From assembly GCF_964340395.1 (NCBI RefSeq), contig NC_135556.1, positions 24,880,223 to 24,942,222 of the forward strand: DNA of 62,000 nt, read 5' to 3'. The translations under genes and the position numbers were made by a program. The notes below the pieces were generated by a model, which was not told the DNA's origin, searched no databases, and was given only the letters and a program-made list of their open reading frames with translations. The stretch comes from Glandiceps talaboti (Eukaryota; Hemichordata; Enteropneusta; Spengelidae). Positions within the stretch are counted from its first letter, which is position 1; each line of letters opens with the position of its first letter. Shown here in pieces: positions 14,258 through 39,076 of this stretch.

Positions 14258-15370
14258 CCAACCAACCAACCAACCAACCAACCAACCAATCAATCAATCA
14301 ATCATTATACTTTGCAACTTCACGATTCCAACTATGTATTTTGTAGGTATCTGGTCTGTCTTTGTGGATAGCTGACCAACTGTCAGGTATAAGCACATTG
14401 GAGCCATGGCTTATTGTTTTGATTATGACAACCTCTATTGCTCTTTTATGTGAGGCACTTGGTAATGTCAGTGTTGTTGTTGTCTTCTTACCAATCTTAG
14501 CGGAAATGGTGAGTTTATTAAACGTTTCTGATGATTGCTATCAAATTCCTATGAACGACTGAGTGCTGATTATCAAACCTTGGTGAAAGTATTACAATAG
14601 TCTAGACAGCTCCGATAAGAACAAAGCATATTAAAATATTCACATTAATTAGACATTCGAGACGATGCACCAATGAGCTTATATTTGAAATATCCGAATG
14701 ATTCACAATCAAAACATAGTACACTCGCAAGTAACAGACCGGTTGGTTTCATTATCTGTTTTAAGGCTCACAGTATGGAAGTCAACCCATTGTATTTCAT
14801 AATTCCATCAACTCTTGCCGCTTCGTTTGCCTTTATGTTACCCATAGCATCGGGACCAAATATCGTCGCCTACTCCTATGGTAATCTACGAGTTATGGAT
14901 ATGGTAGGTAGAGATCTTTGACATGTTAATGCTGACAACAGACTCGGTAGTCAGTTGTTCCATAATCACTGATTTAAAGTCTAATAGTACAAACAAGGTG
15001 CATATATGTCAGCTTTCATAAAACAAGATATATATTCAACTAAAGAAATAATAACTGTAAAATGTATGAATACCATGCTGAATTTAAAAGTAAACATTTA
15101 GGTTGCCATTCCATGTACCAAACTGTCCACACACATATATCCCTATCACCATTTCCCATCTGAAACTAATTTTCAAGTTTTCGTTTCTTTTGATTTCAGG
15201 TGAAAGCGGGTTTTCTGATGAATGTAATTTGCATATTCATAGTAAATGTATGCACTCATACTCTCTGTGTCTGGATCTTTGATATCTACACATATCCTGA
15301 TTGGGCTCCGAGGACTACAATTAACATGACAACACCAGAAACTTTGAACACTACAGCAGCTGGTGTTTAA
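6215..15370 (+). CDS. SLC13-type sodium/di- or tricarboxylate carrier, copy B (complete)
   Basis: There are thirteen coding exons: 6215-6322, 8011-8276, 9354-9471, 9732-9847, 10736-10909, 11244-11360, 12010-12129, 12511-12615, 13051-13145, 13728-13849, 14347-14508, 14766-14903 and 15200-15370. They join without a frame break to 1812 bp, 603 residues plus TAA, a normal length for SLC13. The product is a multi-pass plasma-membrane carrier. It opens with CLALWSLRNIFIL, then YWIFEILPLTMTGIIPLFLF (residues about 47-66), EKWNLHKRIALL and, near residues 138-146, SMWMVNTAT. In characterised family members the last site is S-N-T, so Ser is Val here. The second signature at residues 486-488 is G-N-V instead of S-N-T. 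These motifs line the citrate/sodium sites in NaCT and VcINDY, so binding has probably changed. Residues about 165-230, between repeats, are hydrophilic and variable, as in the family. It is a tandem paralogue of the gene ending at 2715. Substrate unknown. Confidence 0.92.
7441..7680 (+). mobile_element. LINE 3'-end remnant in a carrier intron
   Basis: The segment encodes a relic like FKDKLKTHLFKQYY, followed by a 3' UTR and an end of the form AAAATAAATAAAC. This matches the last part of many CR1/L2-like LINE second ORFs and their tails. Only the final 240 bases remain. It lies in the first coding intron of carrier copy B. Confidence 0.55.
9055..9268. repeat. (CT)n / (CTGT)n / (CT)n compound microsatellite
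   Basis: CT runs flank a (CTGT)n core at about 9117-9172. It lies in an intron about 85 bases before the third coding exon of carrier copy B. Confidence 0.95.
10088..10244. repeat. Foldback element, ~60-bp imperfect arms
   Basis: The left arm (10088-10147) and right arm (10183-10244) are reverse complements at roughly 80%. Examples are GTGTTACTATC against GATAGTAACAC and TTATTTCTTT against AAAGAAATAA. The spacer is about 35 bases. It is intronic in carrier copy B and consistent with a small MITE or a structured intronic element. Confidence 0.7.
10965..11045. repeat. Dispersed repeat, unit 2 (intron of carrier copy B)
   Basis: Partner of 2085-2200. It shares TTTTCAAGGAAATC and CATATTGGATTCTAAAA. 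Confidence 0.45.
11537..11716. repeat. ~31-bp minisatellite, about six copies
   Basis: The unit is about 31 bases and reads CCACAGCCCCCTTTATGG then CAATGCCCTGTGA, with few differences between units. It lies in the intron after carrier exon 6 (11361-12009). A short open frame across it is repeat-derived. Confidence 0.9.
11748..11797 (+). repeat. Partial member of the GCAAACCA-ended foldback family
   Basis: It contains TTCTGGTTTGCGAGAATG, the right end of the family seen intact at 51220-51333, directly after the 31-bp minisatellite. Confidence 0.5.
12106..12183 (+). repeat. 39-bp tandem duplication spanning a splice donor
   Basis: The unit 12106-12144 covers the end of carrier exon 7 (GTTAAAGGTATTAGGACCTG) and its donor GAG|GTTAGT. 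It is repeated at 12145-12183 with five or fewer changes, giving a second donor-like GAG|GTTAAT. The phase of the downstream exon fits use of the first site. Confidence 0.85.
12676..12990. repeat. (TGTA)n tetranucleotide array
   Basis: About 315 bases of TGTA with TGGA and TGCA sub-blocks (12816-12840, 12915-12936). It is intronic in carrier copy B. Long Tyr/Val/Cys or Ile/His/Thr frames on both strands are artefacts. Confidence 0.95.
14213..14304. repeat. (AATC)n / (AACC)n microsatellite
   Basis: Runs of AATC switch to AACC and back. It lies about 45 bases before carrier exon 11. Confidence 0.9.
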
Positions 15371-16382
15371 GCCCTCCACATCTAATGTTGGGATATACAT
15401 AACTACAGACAAGGAAGAATGACCGAGCATTTTAAAGTAACGATGATATATATACGGATACCAATTGTACTAGTCTTAATTAATACAATTAACTTTTCGC
15501 TAACTGATTAATCTGGAGTCTAAGAAATAAGGGATATGTTTTGTTTGTCACCGTTGTGGTGTAAACTTTGCCGGGCGGTTATTTTTAATATAACCAAAAT
15601 ACTATTTAAAAAAAGTAAAAGACATGTCCATTATAGTAACAATGGGTCATCTTGGGTAAACTTTGTCAGTATTGATTCTACCAACCCTTGGTGATAGTTT
15701 TGGTGAGTTTTCATGAAATATATCAAAGGCTAAATCTAAGGTTTAACGCAAGGGATAAGGATATCTTATATATATCGTTGTGTAGAAACGGTTGGCAATC
15801 TGTCAATTATTATCTACTTGATGACACTGACTGATTTTACCGAAAGTTGTGAAATTGTGAAACCGAAATAACCTGCATATGCATACTCCATGCTTTATTT
15901 ACAAGTATATATTGTCTTCTGGGGTTGGATATAACAATGTATATTAACAGTTTATATAATCTGTAGAATGATAATTTATTATATTATCAGTTTATGACTC
16001 GTCTTCTTATCATATGTTCAAAAGTTACACAAATCGTATTGTAAATTGTACATACATGAACATATATTGGATACAAATATGAAATAATGAAAATAAAGCT
16101 AACATAAATGAATGAGCTCACGTGTCATTGCAAAGAGTGGACACTAGAACTTTACTTTGTATTTGGCGGGATCCTTTTTCATCCCAGAGTGATATATCAC
16201 ACAATGGCAAAGAAGTTGGTTGTATTCAAAAGGGTTTGGGTCATGAAATAAACAGAAGTCGATGAAGTAGAAGTGACGATGAACATATTGAGTTATGGTA
16301 ATGTCTCATCGAGTTGCACACGATGATGAGGCCTAGGTATGTCGTCAACTCAGGGTGTACCGTCTATGATCATATCAGGTTC
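15371..16382. other. Convergent 3' intergenic region
   Basis: It lies between the stop of carrier copy B (+) and the stop of the NACHT-WD40 gene (-). It holds AATAAA at 16092-16097 and 16247-16252 for the + gene, and TTTATT (AATAAA on -) at 15894-15899 for the - gene. If these are used, the two 3' UTRs overlap. No other gene is seen. Confidence 0.6.
16092..16097 (+). terminator. Candidate polyadenylation signal, carrier copy B
   Basis: AATAAA about 720 bases after the TAA stop, in an AT-rich context. It was chosen by motif only; a second AATAAA is at 16247. Confidence 0.35.
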
Positions 16383-31278
<14,896 letters not shown>

Positions 31279-34200
31279 CTAGGCAATGCGTTCCCACACA
31301 TTTACACTGTAACCAACTTCCCTGAGTACCGGAAAGATATCACGAAATAGTTTGTTTTTCACTAGACTCTCACGATTTGACGAACTCTCTAGATCCGAAT
31401 TAGTTTCTAAACTTGTGATATAGTTAAATAAATCACGGAACTTTTCATGGACTACATAATACGCATGAAGGTTCTTTTCACTTTCGTCATCATGTCGACT
31501 GTCTGGTGTGAATTCTGGTTTTCGAAATTTATCATCCACCGTGATTACGTCATCAGTTGGAGTACAGAAAGGCTCCTCACTGATAATTCCGAGTACATCA
31601 ATTGTGGTATTCTCTGACAGCATTTCAAAAATCACTCGAGCAACTTCATCTTTTATTTTCCCCGTCAATACCAACAAATAACGTAACGATTTGTTGTGTT
31701 GAATTGCCGTAAAGCATGACGTCAGATCATTGTCATCCCCGATGTGATCAATGATGGCATGTCTGAGCGTTTTACTGTTTTTGATAGCTTTGTAGACTTC
31801 GTCGCTTTTTGATTTTCTATGTTCAATTTCATCGTTTGATAATTCATTATTCCAAGCGAATTTTAAGTAAGAACACGTCTGTCTACTGCCCTCATCGACC
31901 GAATTGTCAAACGCCTCAGTGTTTAGGAACAGAGTAGTCACATTGACATTCTCTGTGAGAACCCTTGCTAATATTTCCCGTCTTTCTGCCAATAAACTGT
32001 TCGATCGAAATCCGTACGCCAATGTTTTCAGGGAAGGATGGCGTATAAGTTGGTCTCCCAGGGCAACGAAGACGATTTCAGCGCTGTGATGACCTGTCAG
32101 CGAAAAGTAACACAACGAATCTTGGAGATGTATTATTGAACTGAAAGACTGATTGTATACCAGATTATCGGTATCTGAAGGATATGGCATGTCAATCACA
32201 CCAAGAACGAGGATCTTTAGACGTTCTGATTTCACTGAAGCTTTGTTGAGGAGGGACAGAACATCGATCATGCCTTGGTCACATCTTATTTGCAAACACA
32301 ATTCCACTATTCGTGAATTTCCATCTAGAATCTTCAACAATTTGTCGCCCGAAGAATTCAAAATAGTTATCTGAATTTTCTGTAAGTATCGCGACCCGCG
32401 TAAGACATGCAAAAAGTGTGAAGGTGTCAAGTTTGATCCTATCGTAAATTCTTTCAATTGTAGAGTGCTATCCGACTCATGGTTTTGATTGCAATGTTCT
32501 ATCACGTGTGTAACCCCTGAGAAACCAGAAGACGTAACAATTGGGGAAGACCCTAGATTGACTGTGTTGTCACGTACTAATGCAGAAACAAGTGTCGGTA
32601 CAAAAAGGGTGGGATTTCCTGATTCATTTAAACAGCTCACCGCCACAATACTACAGTCAGCGAACGCTGGGCCGGTTTTTGAAGCGAGAACTTCGCGAAG
32701 AGTGTTGAAGAAGACATTCCCATTGTCGCCGAGCATTCCCGCTAAAAACATGCACATGCTCCGGAGCCTACTGTCTTCAACAATAGTACGAAATACCTGT
32801 GCTTGGTCAGCTTCACGCGATTCATAAACATAGTATGCTGCCATATACTCCTGGAATGTTTTATGAATAAACACCCAGAATTTGCTTTGTTGTAGTCTGG
32901 CAGTACTATATTCCTGAGTGAGTAAACCTACAGATAAGAAAGGACGTTTATCTAATAAGCCGAACTCGTTCAGGTCAAGTTCATCGAACCTGACTTTGTC
33001 GCGTCTGAGACCACTGTACGCCATTTTACCCAAATTTAACATTTCATCTTTATACTCCCGGGGAAAGCACCCATACACAGGTGCTGGTAAGCCGTGTTTC
33101 TCACAGAAACGTTTGAATATGCTTATTACGAGCTGACGGTATAGCTCGCTCATTTTGTGTGGAAGCTTGCCTTTACTTTCTTCCCAGAGAACACATAACA
33201 AAACAGCATTCAGTGGATTTACTGCTAGTGCCAGCATTTTATCATCAAACTCCAACTTTTTGATCAGCTGACTTGAAATTTCTGTCTTCGGATAAAAGTA
33301 TTTCTTGATATAGCCAAAGATGTTTTCTGTTGAAAACCCTTTTATGATAAAATGCTGATGTACATGTTTTACCAAAGTATGCCTCTCTGTACTCCGAGAT
33401 GATATGATCACGACTGCCTTCGGAAGGACTTTTCGTGTTATTACATTCATTACTTTTGCTTTAACTGTCTGCTTAACTTCGTCAGCCCCGTCTAAAACAA
33501 TCAAAACTTTCTCTTGATTATTCAAAATATATTGCTTGAGATCTTGACTATTCACTCCAGAGTCTTCTGGAAGTAACTGATCACGCATAGCTTCAAAAAT
33601 GTCCCCATCTTCAGTCATTTGTCTCAACTCTAAAGCAATCAATAATGTGAATTTCTCAAGCATCGGTTCTGATTTCAAAGCCCAATCTAAAGCTAGCTTT
33701 CTACAAAATGTGCTCTTTCCAATTCCAGGCTCTCCCTCAACTAAAATTCTACGCTTTGGTTTATCTGATAGAAATGCCTTTCTAAAATCTACTCCTGTGT
33801 ACTCTACGCCCCTCAGACTTCGTTCTATTAATTGTAACTGAGTGTATACATCGAGCAAACCTAAACGAAATCCTCCTTCATACCAAGGCACTGGTTCTAT
33901 ATAACTCATCTTATCTTCATAGTAATCTCTTAGCCACTTTTCACACTTATTTACTGCTGTGGATAGTTTATCTGAAATTCAAGAGAAACACATACAGTAA
34001 CAGTAGCAGTAAAGTTCCTTTTATGGGAATCGAGTTTTATGAAGAGACTACACATCTTTCATCCGAATCATTCAGACGTCATCAGAGTAATGATGTTATG
34101 CCGTTTGGTCTGGTGACCTCCTAATGGATTCACCTGACACTAGACTATTGTAAATAGGTGGAAGATAGTATATCCACAGTCACGGTTGAGGGGTGGCTGG

Positions 34201-36385
34201 TGTTCTCTAAATCCGATGGATTCCCGTACTTCCCTAGACCAGTATTAGTCATCCCTGCACGGGACTTTTGAGTGCTCCGTTGGTATGGTGAGTCAGGTTT
34301 CGCATTTCTTGTGGCGTTTTGTCTTTTGGGCGTATTAGCTGATTTCTGACGGTGTTGTATAATTTGTAATATATGTTCATATTATATCATTTTAAGATCT
34401 TGCTAAGGTTTTCTGATATGCCATGAATGCATTTGAGATGTAGTGCTGGTTTGACTGGTTGTGGTTTAGGGACTTTAACCATCCAATGCTGTATCAACTG
34501 TGCTGATGTTTACTCCTAGTTCAAATCTATATACGTATTAGTGTATGATTGTACCTGCGACACCTACAAATATTGATACATGTCAATAATAAAATACCTA
34601 CCGCTTTCAGCTTTTTCCCTATGGGCTTCATCACGTTGGAGACGAGGTATTTTGCAAGGTGAATGGTCCGTTGTTTCTGAAAAAAAGAACCACGGATGTT
34701 TCAAGAAGCCTGACCTGATTTTTAAAAAAAATGTAAGTCAATTATCACAGATCATCACATATATGTTCATTGTCTGGGGTTGTATCACAGTAATTAATGC
34801 AGGCATGTGTAACTAGATCAGAAAAAGATGGTTGATCAAGAATTGCAGGAGGTTAAGGTTACGTTTACTTGTTATTCCAATGAACAGTGATAGTATACTA
34901 GTATTTGATATTAAATTATGGATATGGAAAAAAGTCAAATTTCAAAATACAAATATGAAAGGAACAGATAATAGTGATGACTCGTATGAATACACTCTTA
35001 TCACATTGCTGATTCTAATTTATTAATACCCTTATCGTACAGCAGCCATTATGGATGGTGTGTTACCTTAATCATTTCCAATCACATAACTAATTTGTGA
35101 CGTAGGTATACACTGTCTAAAACATTTTACAATAAATATAGCCTTTGATGGGGGAGATCAATGATTTATCAATAGATGTTTGTTTGTTTTAATCCACTGG
35201 CTGTCTTCTGAAATTTTTATCCTTTTTTTGAAAGTCTTTTTTAACCAGCAAACAATTTTTTAAAGTCATTTGTGCCCTTTCTTCTGTGACATTTTATTGT
35301 ACAATGCGCTGAGATGTAGTGTAGCGTGTTTCTTTAAGAATTAAATAATAATAATAAATAATAATATTTTATAATAATAATGTCAGTAGATAACATAAGT
35401 TGATAAAATTATAGTTCCAACAAATGCGTTCCGAAGTTACTTTAGCTAGTGAGTTCATGGTCCCATAGCTAGTGAGTGCATGGTCCCATTCTGTGTGTTC
35501 CACTACGTGCGCTCATCCATCCCACTAAGTATATTACTGCCTTTGATAAATTACAACACTGACCTAGTTTGTAACCACTCAGTCACACAGATAATGGGAT
35601 GGTGCAAACAACATACCTGTATATTCCCCGGCATTGCTATCGTAAGTTTGTTTAGGCACATGTCCAGCAGACAAAGTTTCCAGAATATTTTGTTGAATAT
35701 CTTTCATTGCTGTAACTTCACTTGATAGCTTCGCCTGATCTTCACGTTGTTGATCAATTTTTTGCTCTATCCTGACTAAATATTCCCTCTGTTCAGTATC
35801 TGACTGTTCCCATTCTTCCAACATTTCCATGTACTTCACCGTCTCATCGTTATCCATACTTGTTTCTAACATCAAACGATCGATATCATTTTGATTTGCA
35901 CCAAGTCGAATCAAAACAACGCTGATGTCATTCCAAAAGTCACGAAAATCATCATTTGTAATCGATGCATTACTAAAATGTTGTAATCTATTGCGAAAGA
36001 TCTTCATTCTTACCAAATCAGCTTCAAGTTCAAGTTCTCCTGAATCTGGTGGTTTATCCCACCCAGCTGTCGGAGGTAAAAGATTACAAACGTTTCTGAG
36101 TAATATCACAAGTAACGAAATATCAAACTTGGTTGATGTAACCGTCACTCGTGGCATTGGATACAACACGTCCCATTGGTGTTGTTTGATGATTCTAGGT
36201 CTCAACTTTTGTAGCGTTGAGAACTGATTTGACAGACACTGAGCCAGTGTATCCGGTGGATGAATTGTATCTAGAATACCTCTAAGCACCTTTGTTCCAC
36301 CTTCGATGAGTAGTCGACATATCTTTGCATGGTTCACTTTCTCTGTTGTTGTTTGTAGCTCGGTTGAGAGGTCGACAGTCGCCAT
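31279..36385 (-). CDS. HEPN (DZIP3-like)-NACHT NLR protein, copy 1
   Basis: The exons (minus strand) are 35617-36385, 34602-34676 and 31279-33971: 3537 bp, 1178 residues plus TAG. The start is ATG at 36385 (MATVDLSTEL). It is the first in-frame ATG, has an A at -3 and a G at +4, and is conserved in copy 2; the open frame upstream of it has no ATG. Residues 1-185 form a DZIP3/hRUL138-like HEPN domain with R131-N-R-L-Q-H136, matching the HEPN ribonuclease R-x4-6-H signature. Residues about 185-245 are a coiled coil. Exon 2 encodes a short linker. Exon 3 holds the NACHT: GEPGIGKST (Walker A), IVLDGADEV (Walker B), ISSRSTER (sensor) and HKTFQEYMAAYYV (winged-helix end), then leucine-rich helical repeats to the C-terminus. 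It is probably a cytosolic STAND sensor or effector. It lies head to head with copy 2 and is nearly identical in exons 1 and 3. Confidence 0.92.
32149..32445 (-). other. Divergent 99-codon block in NLR copy 1
   Basis: Counterpart of 43531-43827 in copy 2. It falls in the leucine-rich region after the NACHT module. About 38 of 98-99 residues differ from copy 2 and silent changes are also frequent, whereas sequence on both sides is about 95% identical in protein and close to identical in DNA. Confidence 0.85.
35280..35385. mobile_element. Possible LINE tail remnant in intron 1 of NLR copy 1
   Basis: A segment ending in GAATTAAATAATAATAATAA, followed by more AATAAT units, resembles a non-LTR element 3' end. 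No coding remnant is recognised, so the call is tentative. No equivalent is seen in intron 1 of copy 2. Confidence 0.3.
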
Positions 36386-36589
36386 ATTTGCTTTTGAAAT
36401 TACGGCATTCAGATCTTCACCACTTAAAACACGTTCGCAGTCGGTCTTGCCCTGGAGATACACCTGTTCTTTAGGATTCACTTCGATTACATCGGATATT
36501 TCACGCCAGACTGTGTGTGGTTGCCCTAGCAACTAGAACACTTCCATTCTAGATAGATTATATTAAAAAGAAAGTAGTTCTCCGTGTAT

Positions 36590-36910
36590 GGTTTGCATGT
36601 TTCAATTTCTCGGTTGTTGTCTGTAGTTCGGTTGAGAGGTCAAAGTTAAAAGTACACACAGAGTTCAGTTCTTTTATTTACACCCGTTCACAGCCTATCT
36701 TACCCTCAGCTGACTCTCCGTGCTCTTTAGGTTTCATGTCGATTAATGGACTTGGTTATTTCACTCCAGACTGTACGGTAGTCATAACAACTACATCACT
36801 TCCGTTCTCGGGAATTGCATGAATAGGGAACTTTGATTAAGTCAGTATATATTTGCATGATCACCATTATATAAATAGCTCTCTCAGCAAAGAGCTAGGG
36901 ATACCATCCA
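36590..36910 (-). pseudogene. Decayed third copy of the HEPN-NLR leader and first-exon start
   Basis: On the minus strand, blocks such as ACCTCTCAACCGAACTAC, ACAGTCTGGAGTGAAATA and GAAACCTAAAGAGCACGG match the leader and first codons of NLR copies 1 and 2 in the same order. No ATG-initiated frame survives; a TAA interrupts the region matching CGTGTTTTAAGTGG. Homology stops after the codons for the first helix, near 36592. The outer part (36870-36905, CTAGCTCT region) matches the flank of copy 2 at 38842-38870 and not that of copy 1. It is a truncated relic, not a gene. Confidence 0.75.
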
Positions 36911-36924
36911 GTAGGTTTGGGGAT

Positions 36925-37075
36925 AAACCGTTCTCCCGAGCCTTCAGTAATTACGCGGGGTAGGCCGGGGGGATTGGGAGAGGGTCATGTTTTAGAAACA
37001 TGTCCAAAAGGGAGGGTCATATTTTGGAAACCCGTCCGGGGGGGGGGGGGTGTCACATTTTACGTTGACTCATTT
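36925..37075 (+). repeat. G-rich dispersed repeat, member 1
   Basis: It has CCTTCAGTAATTACG, a G run, GAGAGGGTCATGTTTTAGAA, and a second GGGAGGGTCATATTTTGGAA. The same order is seen near 48962-49085 and, inverted, 49620-49765. A short inverted match to its start lies at 38082-38100. Confidence 0.6.
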
Positions 37076-39076
37076 TATGACCTACCTGGATTGTACTTGT
37101 TACCATATACAGTGAGAAGATAAAATTCTTGCAAAATGCACTCTGCACTATCACAAACAAAGTGTACAATTCTGACAGAAACAACACACATCACTTCAAA
37201 CTAAGGCTTATATTTAGCTAAACTGCATATAGTTACAATTTACTGTTTTCCACATGCCAAACAAGTCTGAATGACATCTTGTGTAGCTTGGCTGTTTGGG
37301 AATATATCATGTGACAGAGGACAAGCTGTACATTGCCAATTGTTTTAAAATGCATATACATTGCCATACAAGCGCAACATGTGCATATGAGCCATATACG
37401 CGATTTCCATGCAAAGATTGACCTGTATCACATACATGCTGAAACCAGTCACTGGCTTCAATATCTTGTCTCATGAGAATGTCCATCGAGCATAAATAGT
37501 GTAGAATATTTTATTCTCTTTGGAATTACCGTTGAATACCGTAATGAACGGTAATACACATATTTTAGAATTTCAAAGGTAATTTATGTTGTACTCTGTC
37601 TTACTTAGTTGCATGAAAAGTGAAGGGAAAAAAGAGTTTTGACGTGAAATGAAGTTTCAGATAAATAGTGTTTTCCAAACATAGCTAATCTGATGTAAAT
37701 ATTCTACACTACAGTCAATTCCAGCAAGAAAAGTCAAATACAATAAAGTTTCATATTTCACTAGACAGTTTTTACTACAGAACATAATGATTAAACACCC
37801 AGTAGAGGAACAACAATAAAATATTGATTATGTGATACTTTTAAAACACAGGGTAACATTTTCTAAAAAAACACTTTCTCGAATATAAATTACAACAATA
37901 AAACATTAAAGGAGCACAGACTGAGTTTAGACGGTTTTTACTTTGGTTAGTAATACAAAATACTTTACATAAAACCATGGCTAAACTAATCAAGTATAGT
38001 GTTTACAATTCATGTATCTGTCCACATAATTTTACAGCTCATTTTACAAATTTTTACAGCTCAGACACACCCTAAATCCCCCCTCGTAATTACTGAAGGA
38101 CTATAACTCTGTGATTTCAAAGTTCTAACTGTCGCCATCTCAGAGTTTTATAAAGGAGGTTTATAAGCGTCATATACAGGTATATCAAACACCGACAGCA
38201 ACCAGAACACTGATCACTAAATGTGAAGAAATATTGGATGCGGAAACTGACATCAACTTAAAAAGACCCTCTAAAACTGTTCTTTCACTCTGCAATGGCT
38301 GTACATCTGATAGAAAGAAATAAACAACAAAGAGACCATTTGGAAAACAATGGAACACCTGAACTAGACAAATATGTAATAAAATAAAATAAAAAATCTA
38401 CCTACCCCACCTATTCTAAAATCGAGTGTAACCGGAACCACACCATTTTGTATTAGGCCTCGTGCTATGGTATTTACAATTTATAACAATTCGTTCTTTT
38501 AACCTTTGACCCCGAAATGGCACTTATCCAAAGGCTTGTGAGGCAAGAATTTATACTCTACTTTGCATTCTGTTAAGTGTTATGTGGTGGAACTGAAATG
38601 AATGCACGCAGGGGCTATTCATAATTGTAGAACAGATCAACTGGGGGTGTCAAACATATTCTATCAAATTGTAACAGAGGTGTACATACATATATAAATA
38701 AATACAAACACGGGAATCGTGCAAATTTGGTAGTTGACTGTGTTAAAATTCGTCCGTATGTTGCTAATAAATTTCTTTTGAAAAAGTCTGCTACTAGCTA
38801 TGTTGAAAATCATAGGGCAGTCTATCTCCAAAAAATTATCTTGATGGCATCCCTAGCTCTCTATTTATTACTACTTCCTTGTTAATATAATCTGTCTAGA
38901 ATGGACGCGTTCTAGTTGTCAGGGCAACCATACACAGTCTGACGTGAACTATCTGAATCCATTACATGTAATCTAATCGAAATGAATCCTAAAGAACAAG
39001 GTGTGTGTCTAAGGTAAGACAGCAAACGGTTGTAAGTGGTGAAGTTCTGAATGTCGTTGTAATTTCAAAAACAAAT

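Larger units (their letters stand above)
36386..39076. promoter_or_regulatory. Shared upstream region of the head-to-head NLR pair
   Basis: It is 2.7 kb between the two ATG codons. Homologous leader sequence reaches TTAATATAATC on each side (36546-36568 on -, 38882-38903 on +). It also holds a decayed third 5' exon (36590-36835), a G-rich dispersed repeat (36925-37075) and an inverted pair of 15 bases (37497-37511 and 37697-37711). No other coding sequence is recognised at 37.1-38.8 kb. Both promoters must lie here; whether they share control elements is inference. Confidence 0.5.

Noticed and set aside
37497-37711. 15-base inverted pair as ends of another transposon
   Set aside because: The ends lack a clear target duplication, and the interior has no partner copy in the window. 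Mentioned only as part of the NLR upstream region.
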